NCBI RefSeq assembly: GCF_001625305.1
Contig: NW_017804464.1
Span: forward strand, 5,041,269-5,105,268
Direction: 5' to 3'
Source: Branchiostoma belcheri
Taxonomy: Eukaryota > Chordata > Leptocardii > Amphioxiformes > Branchiostomatidae
Length of the DNA: 64,000 nucleotides
Part shown: one piece after another, positions 1 through 12,300 of the stretch
Position numbering within the stretch: the stretch's first letter is position 1
Layout of the letters: each line of letters opens with the position of its first letter
The notes under the pieces: generated by a model
Database searches by the model: none
Told to the model about the DNA's origin: nothing
Seen by the model: the letters and a program-made list of their open reading frames with translations, nothing else
Made by a program: the position numbers and the translations under genes

Positions 1-110
1 AGGACAGGTTTGCCTGTGTGTGGGAGGTGTTCAGCACCAAGGACAGGTTTGCCTGTGTGTGGGAGGTGTTCAGCACCACGGACAGGTTTGCCTGTGTGTG
101 TGAGGTGTTC
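1..110. repeat. 39-bp minisatellite, 2.8 copies
   Basis: A 39-bp unit (GGACAGGTTTGCCTGTGTGT plus 19 more bases) starts at 1, 40 and 79 with one or two changes between copies. It lies in the intron that follows the last exon in the window. Confidence 0.85.
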
Positions 111-180
111 ATTTAAAATACAAAAACTATGGCTAGATGACTCCATTCTGATCATACAATAACATCGCTCCATGACTTAC

Positions 181-325
181 CGAGACGCGACCTTGTGTAG
201 TGTTCAGATGACGCCACTGGTCTCTTCTTTTTGAACTTGATACAGGAGCTGTCGTCTGCCATCTTACAGCACCAGATCCTCGGGAGGTAGTCGCTCCGGT
301 AATAGTTACTGTTTATGCTCATGTC
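181..325 (-). CDS. Exon 27: AMOP domain end; gene continues off window
   Basis: 48 residues: [20 protein letters not shown] then [24 protein letters not shown]-x-x-D-x-x-x-C followed by the K/R-R-P stretch is the usual end of AMOP, just before VWD in MUC4 and Mesh relatives. Phase 0 to 1, donor CTCG|GTAAGTC, so the gene continues left of base 181. Confidence 0.83.
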
Positions 326-3300
326 CTGTCAATGTGAAAGGCGGCAAGGTGGTCTTATGATTAGGTTTGTTGCCCTAGCATCTAAGTCTGCATTCTAAAG
401 GTTCTAGGGTCAAAACCCTAGCAGGCCCGTCGTTAGTGCCCCTGGGAAATGGACTTCACATATTTTATTTCTTTACTCCAGTCACTAAAAAATTGTTTTT
501 TGTTTGTTTATTTGCACTCACAAGATAAAATGAAAAATCACAATTGAAGATAACTTGACATGCATGGGAGGGCCAGAAACCTGGAGGTTTATACATTGCT
601 CTTCCCAACACTATAAGATTAAAAGTTACCATTGATACTGAACGAAACAAAATCTAAACAAAGAAGAGAAAAATAACAGGAAATAAACAGAAACAATTCG
701 AAGAACTAATGAAACAATACAAATCATCCATCTGAACAAATAATTTGAGCACTATAGACAGGCAAGAATATTCTCCTATCTTTTTCTAGGGAGGTCTACC
801 CAAACAAGGGTTTAAGAGTATTGCAGTTGTTCACTGGAGCTGTTGATGCACAAAAAAAGTAAGGCCGGCCAATGGCACACAAGACATTTTTGAACTCCAT
901 TTCAACGATGTATGATATGCGTGCTTTAATAGTCACATCACAGGTGCTGATAAAATGAGTATAGCGTGCAATATTTGACAACTTTGACCATCGCTGGATC
1001 AGAAATATCTGAAAGGATGTTTCTAAAAAACATAAAACATAAAATTAGAGATAACTCATAACCAAGAGGTTAAACCTACCTTTTCGTACCGATGTAAGCA
1101 CCCAGCCCCGGAGTTGAACCTGCTGGGAGAGTTGATCAGAGCGCCCATGGCGTCGTAACAACACTCGTAGTTACCTCCTGCGTAGAAATATAGGCATAGA
1201 AATACAAATAAATCAATCCTCAGTTGAGGAGGATGAAAAAACAACAACTTATTTCAATGAGACCACACCAATTTAATTAGTTGATTCACAGAATGGCCCG
1301 CTTCATTTTTTTCTGATTTGCAAAAATAATCAGCCTCTGAATCAACTCCAAAATGCCCATATTTTGCCCCCAACAGTTGAAGGACGTCTTCAGAGATATT
1401 ACAAGTTTTTCCATGTCAATCAATGCAGTGGTTTGAATATAAGTTTAAAATTCATCGTTTAAATTACAAACGAGCCTGGTAGACGGACTTCAAGGCTCCT
1501 ATCATAGTATTTGGGACTATTATAGAATGCTCTGTTTTTTTAATTTTGTTGCTTTATATTTTTCCTGAAAAAAAACGAGAACCAACAAATCAAACTGGTG
1601 TGGCCTAAGAATGTTTCTTACATGTTAATTGTCCATGTATTCCACAAAAAACAAGCTTATGCAATGGGTCCTAAAACAAACCTGTGGTGAGACTGAAGGG
1701 CCTGGTGAAGCACGCCCCCTGCCGGTTCTGAGATGTGAGCAGCCAGCGGCCGGTCTCTGCGATGGCCTGGGCGTAGTACATCGGGCACGTGCCGACTACG
1801 TCAGGCGCGTAGTCTTCCACGTCAGGCTCATCCTGTGGTTAAAGTGAAACGACAGGTTGTGTCAATCGTAACTCAACACACAGTAAACATTCGAAGAGTG
1901 GATGGTTGTTTTGTCTTTGTGTGTGTGTGTTTGTTTGACCGTATCGTTTGTGTGTGTGTGTGTGTGTGTGTGTTGTATGTGTGTGTGTGTTTGTGTTTGT
2001 GTTTGTGCGTGTTGGTGTGTGTGTGTGTGTGTGTGTAAGTGTGTGCGCTTGTGGGTGTTTGTGTTTGATGGAGTCAATGTATATGTACGTATGGACTGTG
2101 TATGCAATGTAACATAAACAGCAAACTTGTCAATGATATGTACAGTAATATGTATAAAAGAAATATCTACTAGAAAGCCTAGACTTCGAAGTGGAGACTC
2201 CTACCTTAAACCAGTCGTCGCAAGCCAGTTTGGCGTTGACGTAATCCTCTCCGTTTTGATCCACCCGATGAAAAATCTGCCCCTTCTTTCCCGTACTCTC
2301 ACAGATCTTCTGGTCCACACGATACGCGTTCACGTCTCCGTCATTACGACTCCACCAGCCAGAGTTCCTGTCTTCTATGAAGTAAGTGTTGCTGTCTGTT
2401 CGCACCAGATACCCAATGATGGCGGGGTAGCCGGCAAGGTAGTAGACGTCCACAGGGTAGACTGGAACCCAGGTCATGTGGCTGTCTTTGTAGCGGTACA
2501 TGGTGTAGGTGCGTATGTAGTCCGTGGCTACAACTGCCTGGAACGTGTTTTCCTAAAAACAAAGCATAACAATTTGTTTCCTTTCATCAGGTTAATGGGT
2601 TGTAGGATAATAAAGTTAATAAAAGTGGAGCTGATAAAAAATCTATTTCAGACAAGAAACGAGATGAGGGGGATACAAGTGTACCCACATGTGGGACCAC
2701 GTTCTCACAGTGCCACCTAGTGGCGATAAGAAGTAGCGCAGGTCATATTATTTTGAGGTAGCAGAGAAATCCCTGAAGCGTTTGCAAGTGAAAAATGTAC
2801 TTGTCGACGGTCAAGTAACTTCACTCACCGCAAGAAAACAATGCAGGTTCATAATACCTTTGATTGGGTTTGGCGTTGCATTCCTATGTATAAACATACT
2901 ACCGGTAGGTGGATCAATGATTTTACAAAACTAGCAGCTGAACAATATGCTCTATACCTCAGATCCATCCGAGAGCCAGGGTGGGACCATCCGTTGCCAC
3001 GTGGCGATGAAGACGAAGGACGCGGTGAAGTTGGCAGCCGTCGGGTCGTCGTTTCGGACGGCGTTGTCAACTAGTGTCATTAGGCCGCGGTCGTCACTGG
3101 TGTAGGCCTGGTACCACACCTGCAACCGATTGAAACCAGTCGTATCAATAAAGTTGCGACTTAGGCCTTGTTCATATGAAACCACCCGAACCGCGATTCG
3201 GGTAACTCGCATTCCTCACATCTGGTCCACGTGCCACACATTCCACACAGACACGAGACACTCAAGTTATGACAATGATTATCAAAAAGACTACTCTATA

Positions 3301-6300
3301 GTCCAATTCATACTAGGCTTTAGTATATAATGCACCTTTGGATTCATTAGTAGGTTACCTTTGGATTCATTCGTGCTAAGAGCTGTTGGAAGCGGTTATT
3401 TGCCCAGAACGCTGCAAAGATGGCGCAGATGTCGGTGTTGTTGTGACTCAGAACATTTCCCAGCCGCCCGGGGTTGCGCAGGCTCGGGATGTTAAAGTGG
3501 TCCTTTCCGTTAGTTGCGATCACGATGCCATTTTCCGTGACCTGGAATATAGAGTCATTTGATTGGTTAGCTCCTAAAAACCGATCCTGAATGTCTTAAT
3601 CACAATTGGAAGTTCAACCAATGGTGGTATGGCAATTAGTGGTTAGACCAATCATGGTAAAGCGTATCCAACAAATATTGGCATTTTTTCATATTTTTCA
3701 ATTCTACGTTTTAACGGAAGTGGGCGGTCTTATAGCATCGGTTTGTTGTTGAAAACCTCTGACTCATGACGTTCTATGATCACTATATGATAACCATAAT
3801 TTCGGCTTAATAACCCGAACCAAGTTCATATCAACAACCATAAGAAAAGTAGCAGAACTAGAATAAGGTAACATTTGCAAAGCAAGTGGATAATGTTTAC
3901 CTTTGCATATGGTCTGCTCTGTTCACACATATTCACACATACTCATATATATGGTGAGTGGAATCTAAATCACTCCTGCTATAAACTTGCAACATGTTGT
4001 AACCCAACATTGGTTACCATGGGGATAGACGTCTGGTTCAGGTCATTGACCTTATTTGTTTGGAGAAGAAGAGGAGGAAACTGAGCAAAAAACAGAGACT
4101 TACTAAAGAGATGCCAAATTGATTGACACATTGATTGACACATACTAGAAACTTAGAGACTTACGCATATGTCATTGCAGAGTCCCCCCGGAACAGGCAG
4201 TCCATATGGTATGTTGATGGGAGGAGAGATGGACTCGCCCGCGTCTTCCGGCAGGACCGTCAGCAAAGTGTCGTTCATGGCCTCGCCGAAAGGGAACAGA
4301 CGGTCCTCTACAGGTGTGAAAGAAAGATGTTTTTATTTCAAATATCTTTGTTTCTGATTGTTCTTTCGTTACATTGCATGAAAAGTTGGATTAAATTTCG
4401 TCAATGCCAATAATTTGATTTGAGTGTTTAATATTTTAGCTATTATCATACTTACCTAGGGCATAATCATCATACATTATAACTGAATAACCAACAAATA
4501 GTAATACCTAAAGTTGGCAGGAGAACGGTCATCGGTGGTCTATGCCCAACAGGGGACCAAGGGCCCAAGTAATTTTTCCTTTCTTCTTATCTTTTATTTA
4601 CCGAATCCCCTTTAAGTGCTTATGGCACCTGACACCAAACTGTAACATGTCCACATTACATTTATCCACGTTAGATGTTACGTCAATCAAGGAGGTTAAA
4701 TACTTGTATTTAACCTCCTTGCGTCAATTAAATTATGTCTACTGTATTGTCTATGTGTACTGTATTGTTGAAGGTAGGATCATCGAAGAATACTTCATTT
4801 TGATTTGAAAAACACATTTAATGACTCACAACACATCACTAAACAGTGTATTTCTGTCATAAACTTAAATCTTAATTTTGGATATCTTCTTGTGTAATAT
4901 CTGACCTTTGCACTCTCCCACAAACCCGGTTCCCTGCGCAGCCGTACTGCTGTATCCAAGGTTACAGGTGCAGGTGTAGCCGCCATCTTGATTCTCACAG
5001 GACGCATGCACATCACAGTTGGTGTCTGACAGTGCCCGACATTCGTCAATATCTTAAAAAAAAAGAAACAAAGAAAAGGCACTCAGAGTACTCAGAATAA
5101 AAAAGAATAAACAAGAAATAAAATCTGTTTGTGTATACAGTGTATATTGGGACATTTGGACATCGCCCAACATTGAAAACTATCGAACTGCATTTTGTAC
5201 TGAGATCTATCTTTTAGTATTCATTCAGAGACACTGGTCTTCACGCTCAATCCATTCCCTTTTGAGTGCCTGTGATTATGCCTTACAATGTTGCCCCAAC
5301 CCACGTGCTGCCTGTCCAGACTAACAGTTACACAGTACAGACCCGCTGCTCAGCCACCCAAAACAATACTTCCGTAAGTAGTGAGTTTATTCTGGAAGTA
5401 CTACGAGAAGACAATCCCTTCAGATATAGTTCCAGACAATTATCTTTTACCATGTAGATTATCCACTTTTATAGTTACTAGTATTTTATACCCTGCTTCA
5501 CTATTCTTTTAACGTTTTAACCATGTTATTATTATTTTTTATTCCAACATGTAATCACACGGCATAGTGACGGTACACTCAGGTTTTTTTCAACTTATAT
5601 TAATGTCGTCACCAACACAGGAGACATTTATACAATACACATTTTCACCTGGGCGAAGTGAGGAAAGTCGTGTAAAGCTTAAGTGCCTTTCCCAAGGGCA
5701 CAAGATCGGTGGCATGTCAAGACTCGAACCCTGGACCTCTCGATTCCGAGCCGAACTCTCTGTCGTTACGCCACACGACCCCACACACGATATTTGCAAT
5801 TAGCCTTAGTGCCGGCAGGAATTTGCAATAAACTTTATTTATCTATTACTAACCTTCACATGTAATCCCGTCTCCTTCATACCCAGGCCTGCACTGGCAG
5901 GTGAAGTTACCCAGTGTGTTGGTGCATGTCGCCAGTGTGGGGTGACAGTCGTTCATTCCTTCCGCACATTCATCTATGTCTATGAAGAGAAATAGTACCA
6001 AAATGGTTTAGCTCTATGTCTAGGCCTATAAAGGCATTCAATGCAGTTTAAGGGCTTGGAAACCCACTTTTTCAAAGTCAATATTCTAGTCATTTATCTA
6101 CATACAGAGTTAAAACCACACTGTCCCAATGTATTTTGACCCTATTGGAACAAATATACCCAAAATTCTGACGGAAAATGGTTAATAGAAGGGCCCTGGG
6201 CTGATTTTTAGGGCACTACCCATAAAATAAAAGACTCAACTTGCGCCATGTTTCTGCAATTTTAAATGTTGATGTGGGGTAGTATGTGTCAATATCATAA

Positions 6301-9300
6301 AGATTGCCTTATTCAGAATATTTCCAGTTTTGCTCTGAAATCGCCTTAAAGTTAAACAGCATACAATTATGAGAACCATAAGTCATCAATCTATTCTTCA
6401 GATTTAAAAATCCACAAACATGGCGGAAGAATGTCACGTCCTACCTTGGCATCTGACGAACGTGGTGCCATTGTTACTGTGGATCATCTCGTAACCATGG
6501 TTACAGTAACAGTCGTAGTCCGGGAAGTCTAGAAAACAGTTTCCGGCCCCCGTGGACTGGCTGCACCGGTCGTCTTCAGGATCGCACCAGTCAATGTCTG
6601 CAGCAACAACGGACAAGAGAAGGTTTTTGGCAACGTCTCAGGGAGGAGCCTAATGGTACAGTATTGTGTGCAATTTGCAAGAATTCTAGGAATTGTACAG
6701 GTATTTTGTCCACGGACGTGGAATGTCCACAGATATGTTTTCCAGCTCTGTTTGCAGACACACATTCCTGGAAACCCTTGGGAAGACCTCTCTGCCCCGG
6801 ATGCCATATTTTCTGTGACTCCGGGGCTCGTTCACTATACACACAGGGGAGGAGTGCACTGTATCTGTCTAGACTATACAGGTACCAAGGCTTCCTCAAA
6901 ATCATGAAAACATTTGTTGATTTGACCTCATCTTATTACGTATACTGACTTAATTTAAAAGATAGTACATACGTCCATCTGTACAAGGTGGCAGGTCACA
7001 GGGTTGGAATTCCACCGACACTCCACTGCAGTACCGTCCACCGGCGCTTGGAGGCGGGCTGTCACACTCTCGAGTACGCATGCGTGATCCTTCTCCACAC
7101 GTGGACAGGCAGTGGCTCCAACCACTCCACTGGCCAAACTCGCCGTCTGACATCAAGGAGGACATAGGATGAATTAATAAATAGATAAACTACTTGTTCA
7201 AATATACCCTTTTCCCAACACTCTGGAGAGAACATTTTTGCAGGAGTGACTGAGGTCACATCAAGTCCTTACAGTCATCCTTCAACCGAGACGGGGGTCG
7301 CCATATACTTCCTGCCACTTATGATCCTATTCTTATCTAATCATGTGCCTTGCTCATTTTTTGTCATATACTTGTGCTAGATCTATTGATAAGTTGAAAA
7401 TTTGGTTCTAATGTTGCCATTTTGTTGGGAATGGACCTTTACCATTATTACGTCACAGTTTGTTTACCGCAATGAATGCCGGTCAATCGTCGTTAATATT
7501 GTACAGGGGTGCGTAGCGCGGTGTGTGTTTGTGTAGCGTTAGCCGTAATATAAGGCTTTTAATACAGTACTACTTTCGTCTAATGTCACAACTAAATCAC
7601 CCATGCGGCATGTAATGCTGTGTCAACACAACTAGACGCAGCAAAAATCAGACATACCTTACTTTGAAAACTTTGAAATGATCTTCATTCTTTAACTGAC
7701 CGTTCTAGAATATTCTTTAGAACAGGTAAACAAACTGTGACGTAATAAAGGTATAGGTCCATTGCAGTAGGTTGTAACAGATCCCTATTTCAGCACCAAG
7801 GACATCGCCTGGCGGAATTTGACACCCAGCTTCGCGGGATTGCTACGATTTCCCTCTAACGTTACATTGCAAGTTAATGACGCTTTACGGGTGTTCTACA
7901 AACCTTGAAGCCAGCAAGGGACAACCGGCATGGTATAATAGATTTCCCGTTGAGATAAAACGTTAAATATGGATGGACATGTGACGGTTGTGACTTACCT
8001 ACGATAACAGTTTCGCACCGGTCACCCGTGTGGGATGAAGGACATCTGGAGTAGAAAAATGTATTAGGTATAATATAATACATCATGAAAGTAAGAAATT
8101 GAAGTGTAAATATAATCAAGACTATTTCTTTTAGTGTTCTTATAAGTGCTGTGCATCTACTAGCGATTTTTTCTCATTTAGATATTTTTGTAAAGATATT
8201 GCTAATATATCTAACGATATTTATTGTCCCCTCTTGGCATTTTTAAGAACTCGGAAAACGGAAAACACTGTTCACTGAGTGATCAAAGCTGTAGTTTTTG
8301 AATAATAAAATCGAAATTAGGGGAAAGGAAGATGTGCTTTTTCACAAGGACATTACTTACGTGCAGGTCCTTGACTTGTTGACGACTGAACATTCACCGC
8401 CATTCAGGCAGTAACCTCTGTAGCAAAGCTCTGTAAATACACGAGTCCTCAGATTATCCCATGATGTTTTATTGTAAAATTTTTATGGGATAGATGGGTT
8501 ATCTCCTAGACACACTGGCAATTTTGAATGATTTTAAAAATGTGTTATTTCGACATTTTGTCGTCATATATTGATCGAACGTAAGTTTTGTTTACACAAA
8601 CTACATGTATGCTTCTGCCATAGACCTGTCCAGTCCATCACAATTAGCAGTTCAACCAACCAACCAATGAATGCTTGCCAATTAGTGGTTTGACCAATGA
8701 GAGGGTAGTAATTAGCACCTGTGGTGGTGACATCCAGGTTGATCTCAAGAGACTCCAGAAAGGCTCGCTCCAGGACGCCGTAGGTCAGGTTAGCCGCTGC
8801 GTCAGTTAGGATGGTGGCGTCTACGACAAGGCTACCGCTCCGGAAGGAGTTTATCGTGATCGAGTAGATGTGATCAGCGACGGTACTTTCGGAGTAGATT
8901 TCAGTGATCTAAAGAACAAAAAAGACAGGTTATAATGTGTATAAATTTATTTCTTGTGGGGTCGTGTGGCGTAGAGGCAGCGTGCTCGACTTGGAACCAA
9001 GAGGTCCCGGGTTCGAGTCCTGACATGCCACCGATCTTGTGCCCTTGGAAAAGGCACTTTACACGACTTTCCTAGCTTAACCCAGGTGAAAATGAGTATT
9101 ATCTTGTCCTGTAATCGTCCTCTGCGTTGGTGGCGGCATAAAATTAGTTGATATAACTTGAGTGTGCTATCACCATGTCTAGTCCTTAAATGTTGGAATA
9201 AAAAATAAAAAAAAATAGTTACTTCTGCTACTCTTGTTCTTCATTGACCAAGTTTCCCAAATTCGTCTAAAACAATGACAAAGATCAACACCCACCGTGT

Positions 9301-12300
9301 TTTCTATTTGCGCCTTTGTAGAAATGTAATCTTCAGACGAGCAGTCCGCCAGAGCAGCTCTGTACGCCAGCCCGGTGAAGGTGATGCTCTGGGAGAAGCC
9401 GCTGGAAACTAGAAAGCAATAAGCTGGTTCACGATTCGCACTGCGCATTGGCAAGATCAATGTTGAGTGCCCCTAACTTCTAAACAGTTCCTTCTAGATG
9501 CTTAATACATGTCCATGCGTGTTTTGTTTATTTGTCTCGGGAAAAAAAACTTTTGACATATCACCCACAATGTCTCATACTGCCTATGCGTAGTTCAAAT
9601 CGTGATCCAGCTTAAAGATATACCAAAATGCTAAACGTATAATTTGTTTATATGAACACAAAACGCTTCATATAACTGCAACTTTCTGGAACGTTAAAGT
9701 CGATTTAATTAAACTTCAGTTCAGTACAATTCTCCGCTAATACGTGTGAACCTAACAAAAGTCATCTTGCCAGAAAAAATTAAGTCACGTCCTGATGTAA
9801 GGAATATAAGAAAAACATGTATCATATTATCATATAATAATAGTAGAATTCTTACCAAGTTCGCAGGTGGAACCGTTTCCGGAAAACCCTTCTCTGCAAA
9901 GACATGTGCCGTTGGACAGGAAGTCTGCATATTGACTACAACCTGAATTACAAAGTCGCGGAGCTGTTGACATCGTTGTTGTAATTTGTCGTGTCGATGA
10001 CAGAGTTGGTGTTGGTGTCGACGCCACTGCAATGGTTGTATTTTCTTGTGGAGGAGTTGTCGTATGTTCCTTCGTTGTAGATGAAAGTGTCGTCAGGAAT
10101 GTGATGTCCTTTGTTGTTGTTAAAACAGATGTAATGACAGGCATTTGAACCGTGGTTTTGGCCGTCGATGGCAGCTGTGTGGTTTTGAGCGTAGATGTAA
10201 GCTGTGTAGTTTTGACAGTTGATGGCGACTGTGTTGTTTTAAGCGTCGTTGGCAGCTCTGTAGTTTTGACCGTTGATGGCGACTGTGTTGTTTTAAGCGT
10301 CGTTGGCAGCTCTGTAGTTTTGACCGTTGATGGCGACTGTGTTGTTTTAAGCGTCGTTGGCTGCTCTGTAGTTTTGACCGTTGATGGCGACTGTGTTGTT
10401 TTAAGCGTCGTTGGCAGCTCTGTAGTTTTGACAGTTGATGGCGACTGTGTTGTTTTAAGCGTCGTTGGCTGCTCTGTAGTTTTGACCGTTGATGGCGACT
10501 GTGTTGTTTTAAGCGTCGTTGGCGCCTGTGTAGTTTTGACCGTTGATGGCGACTGTGTTGTTTTTACAGTCGTTGGCAGCTCTGTAGTTTTCACCGTTGA
10601 TGGCGACAGTGTTGTTTGTACCGTAGATGGCCGCTGTGTAGTTTCGACAGTAGATGTAGACTGTGTAGTTTTGATCGTCGTTGGCGCATGTGTTGTTTTG
10701 ACCGTAGATGGCAGCTCTGTAGTGCTCGTAGATTGGGCCTGTGTAGTTTTGACCGTAGATTGGGCCTGTGTAGTTTTGACAGTTGTTTGCGCCTGTGTAG
10801 TTTTTACAGTCGTTGGCGCCTGTGTAGTTTTTACAGTCGTTGGCGACTGTGTAGTTTTTATCGTAGATGGCCGCTGTGTAGTTTCGACGGTAGATGTAGA
10901 CTGTGTAGTTTTGACCGTCGTTGGCGCATGTGTTGTTTTGACCGTAGATGGAAGCTCTGTAGTTTTGACCGTTGTTTGCGCCTGTGTAGTTTTTACAGTC
11001 GTTGGCGCCTGTGTAGTTTTCACCGTAGATGGCGACTGTGTAGTTTTGACAGTCGTTGGCGCCTGTGTTGTTTCGATCGTAGATGGAAGCTGTGTAGTTT
11101 TGACCGTAGATTGGGCCTGTGTAGTTTTGACCGTTGTTTGTGTTTGTGTAGTTTTCACCGTCGATGGCGTCTGTGTAGTTTTTACCGTCGATGGCGCCTG
11201 TGTAGTTTTTACCGTCGATGGCGCCTGTGTAGTTTTTACCGTCGATGGCGCCTGTGTAGTTTGGATCGTAGATGGCCGCTGTGTAGTTTTGACCGTCGTT
11301 GGTGCATATGTTGTTTTGACCGTAGAGGGCAGCTCTGTTGTTTCGATCGTAGATGCGAGATGTGTAGTTTTGAGCGTAGATGGTGCCTCTGTAGTTTTCA
11401 ACGTAGATGTAGACTGTGTAGTTTTGATCGTAGATGGTACATGTGTAGTTTTGACCGTCGATGGCGACTGTGTAGTCTTGATAGTCGATGGGGTCTCTGT
11501 AGTTTTGACCGTAGATGTCAGCTGTGTAGCTTTGTCTGTCGACGGTGCATGTGTTGTTTTGACCGTAGACGTAGACTGTGTAGTCTTAACCGTAGTCTCA
11601 ATGGTAGATGTCGGCTCTGTGCTTTCGACGGTAGATGTCAGCAGTGTAGTTTTGACCGTAGATGGCGACTGTGTAGTTTTCACTGTCGTTGGCGCCTGTG
11701 TAGTTTTTACCGTAGATGACGCCTGTGTAGTTTTGACCGTAGATGTAGACTGTGTAGTTTTGAGCGTAGTTGGCGCCTGTGTAGTCTTAACCGTAGATGT
11801 AGTTATCATCGTCGTTGGTGCCTGTGTTGTTTCAACCGTAGATGGCAATTCTGTAGTTTTGACCGTAGATGGCAGCTCTGTAGTTTTAACCGTAGATTGT
11901 ATCTCTGTAGTTTTTACCGTAGATGCAGCCTCTGTAGTCTTTACTGTAGATGCCGGCTGTGTAGTTTTGACCGTAGATGGTAGCTTTGTAGTTTTGATCG
12001 TAGAGGGCAGCTCTGTAGTTTTTACCGTAGATGGTAGCTTTGTAGTTTTGATCGTAGAGGGCAGCTCTGTAGTTTTTACCGTAGATGGCAGCTCTGTAGT
12101 TTTGACCGTAGAGGGCAGCTCTGTAGTTTTGACCGTAGATGGCATCTCTGTAGTTTTGATCGTAGAGGGCAGCTCTGTAGTTTTGACCGTAGAGGGCAGC
12201 TCTGTAGTTTTGACCGTAGATGGCAGCTCTGTAGTTTTGACCGTAGATGGCATCTCTGTAGTTTTGATCGTAGAGGGCAGCTCTGTAGTTTTGACCGTAG

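Noticed and set aside
1835..2117. Cys/Val- and His/Thr-rich frames
   Set aside because: Translation of a TG/CA microsatellite in an intron.
8956..9032. Possible functional tRNA gene
   Set aside because: A and B boxes are good, but the acceptor stem does not pair convincingly and the unit is followed by SINE body and tail shared with other copies.
10616..11719. Arg/Cys-rich plus-strand frame (RRWRLCSFD repeats)
   Set aside because: A third reading of the same tandem array with no independent support.
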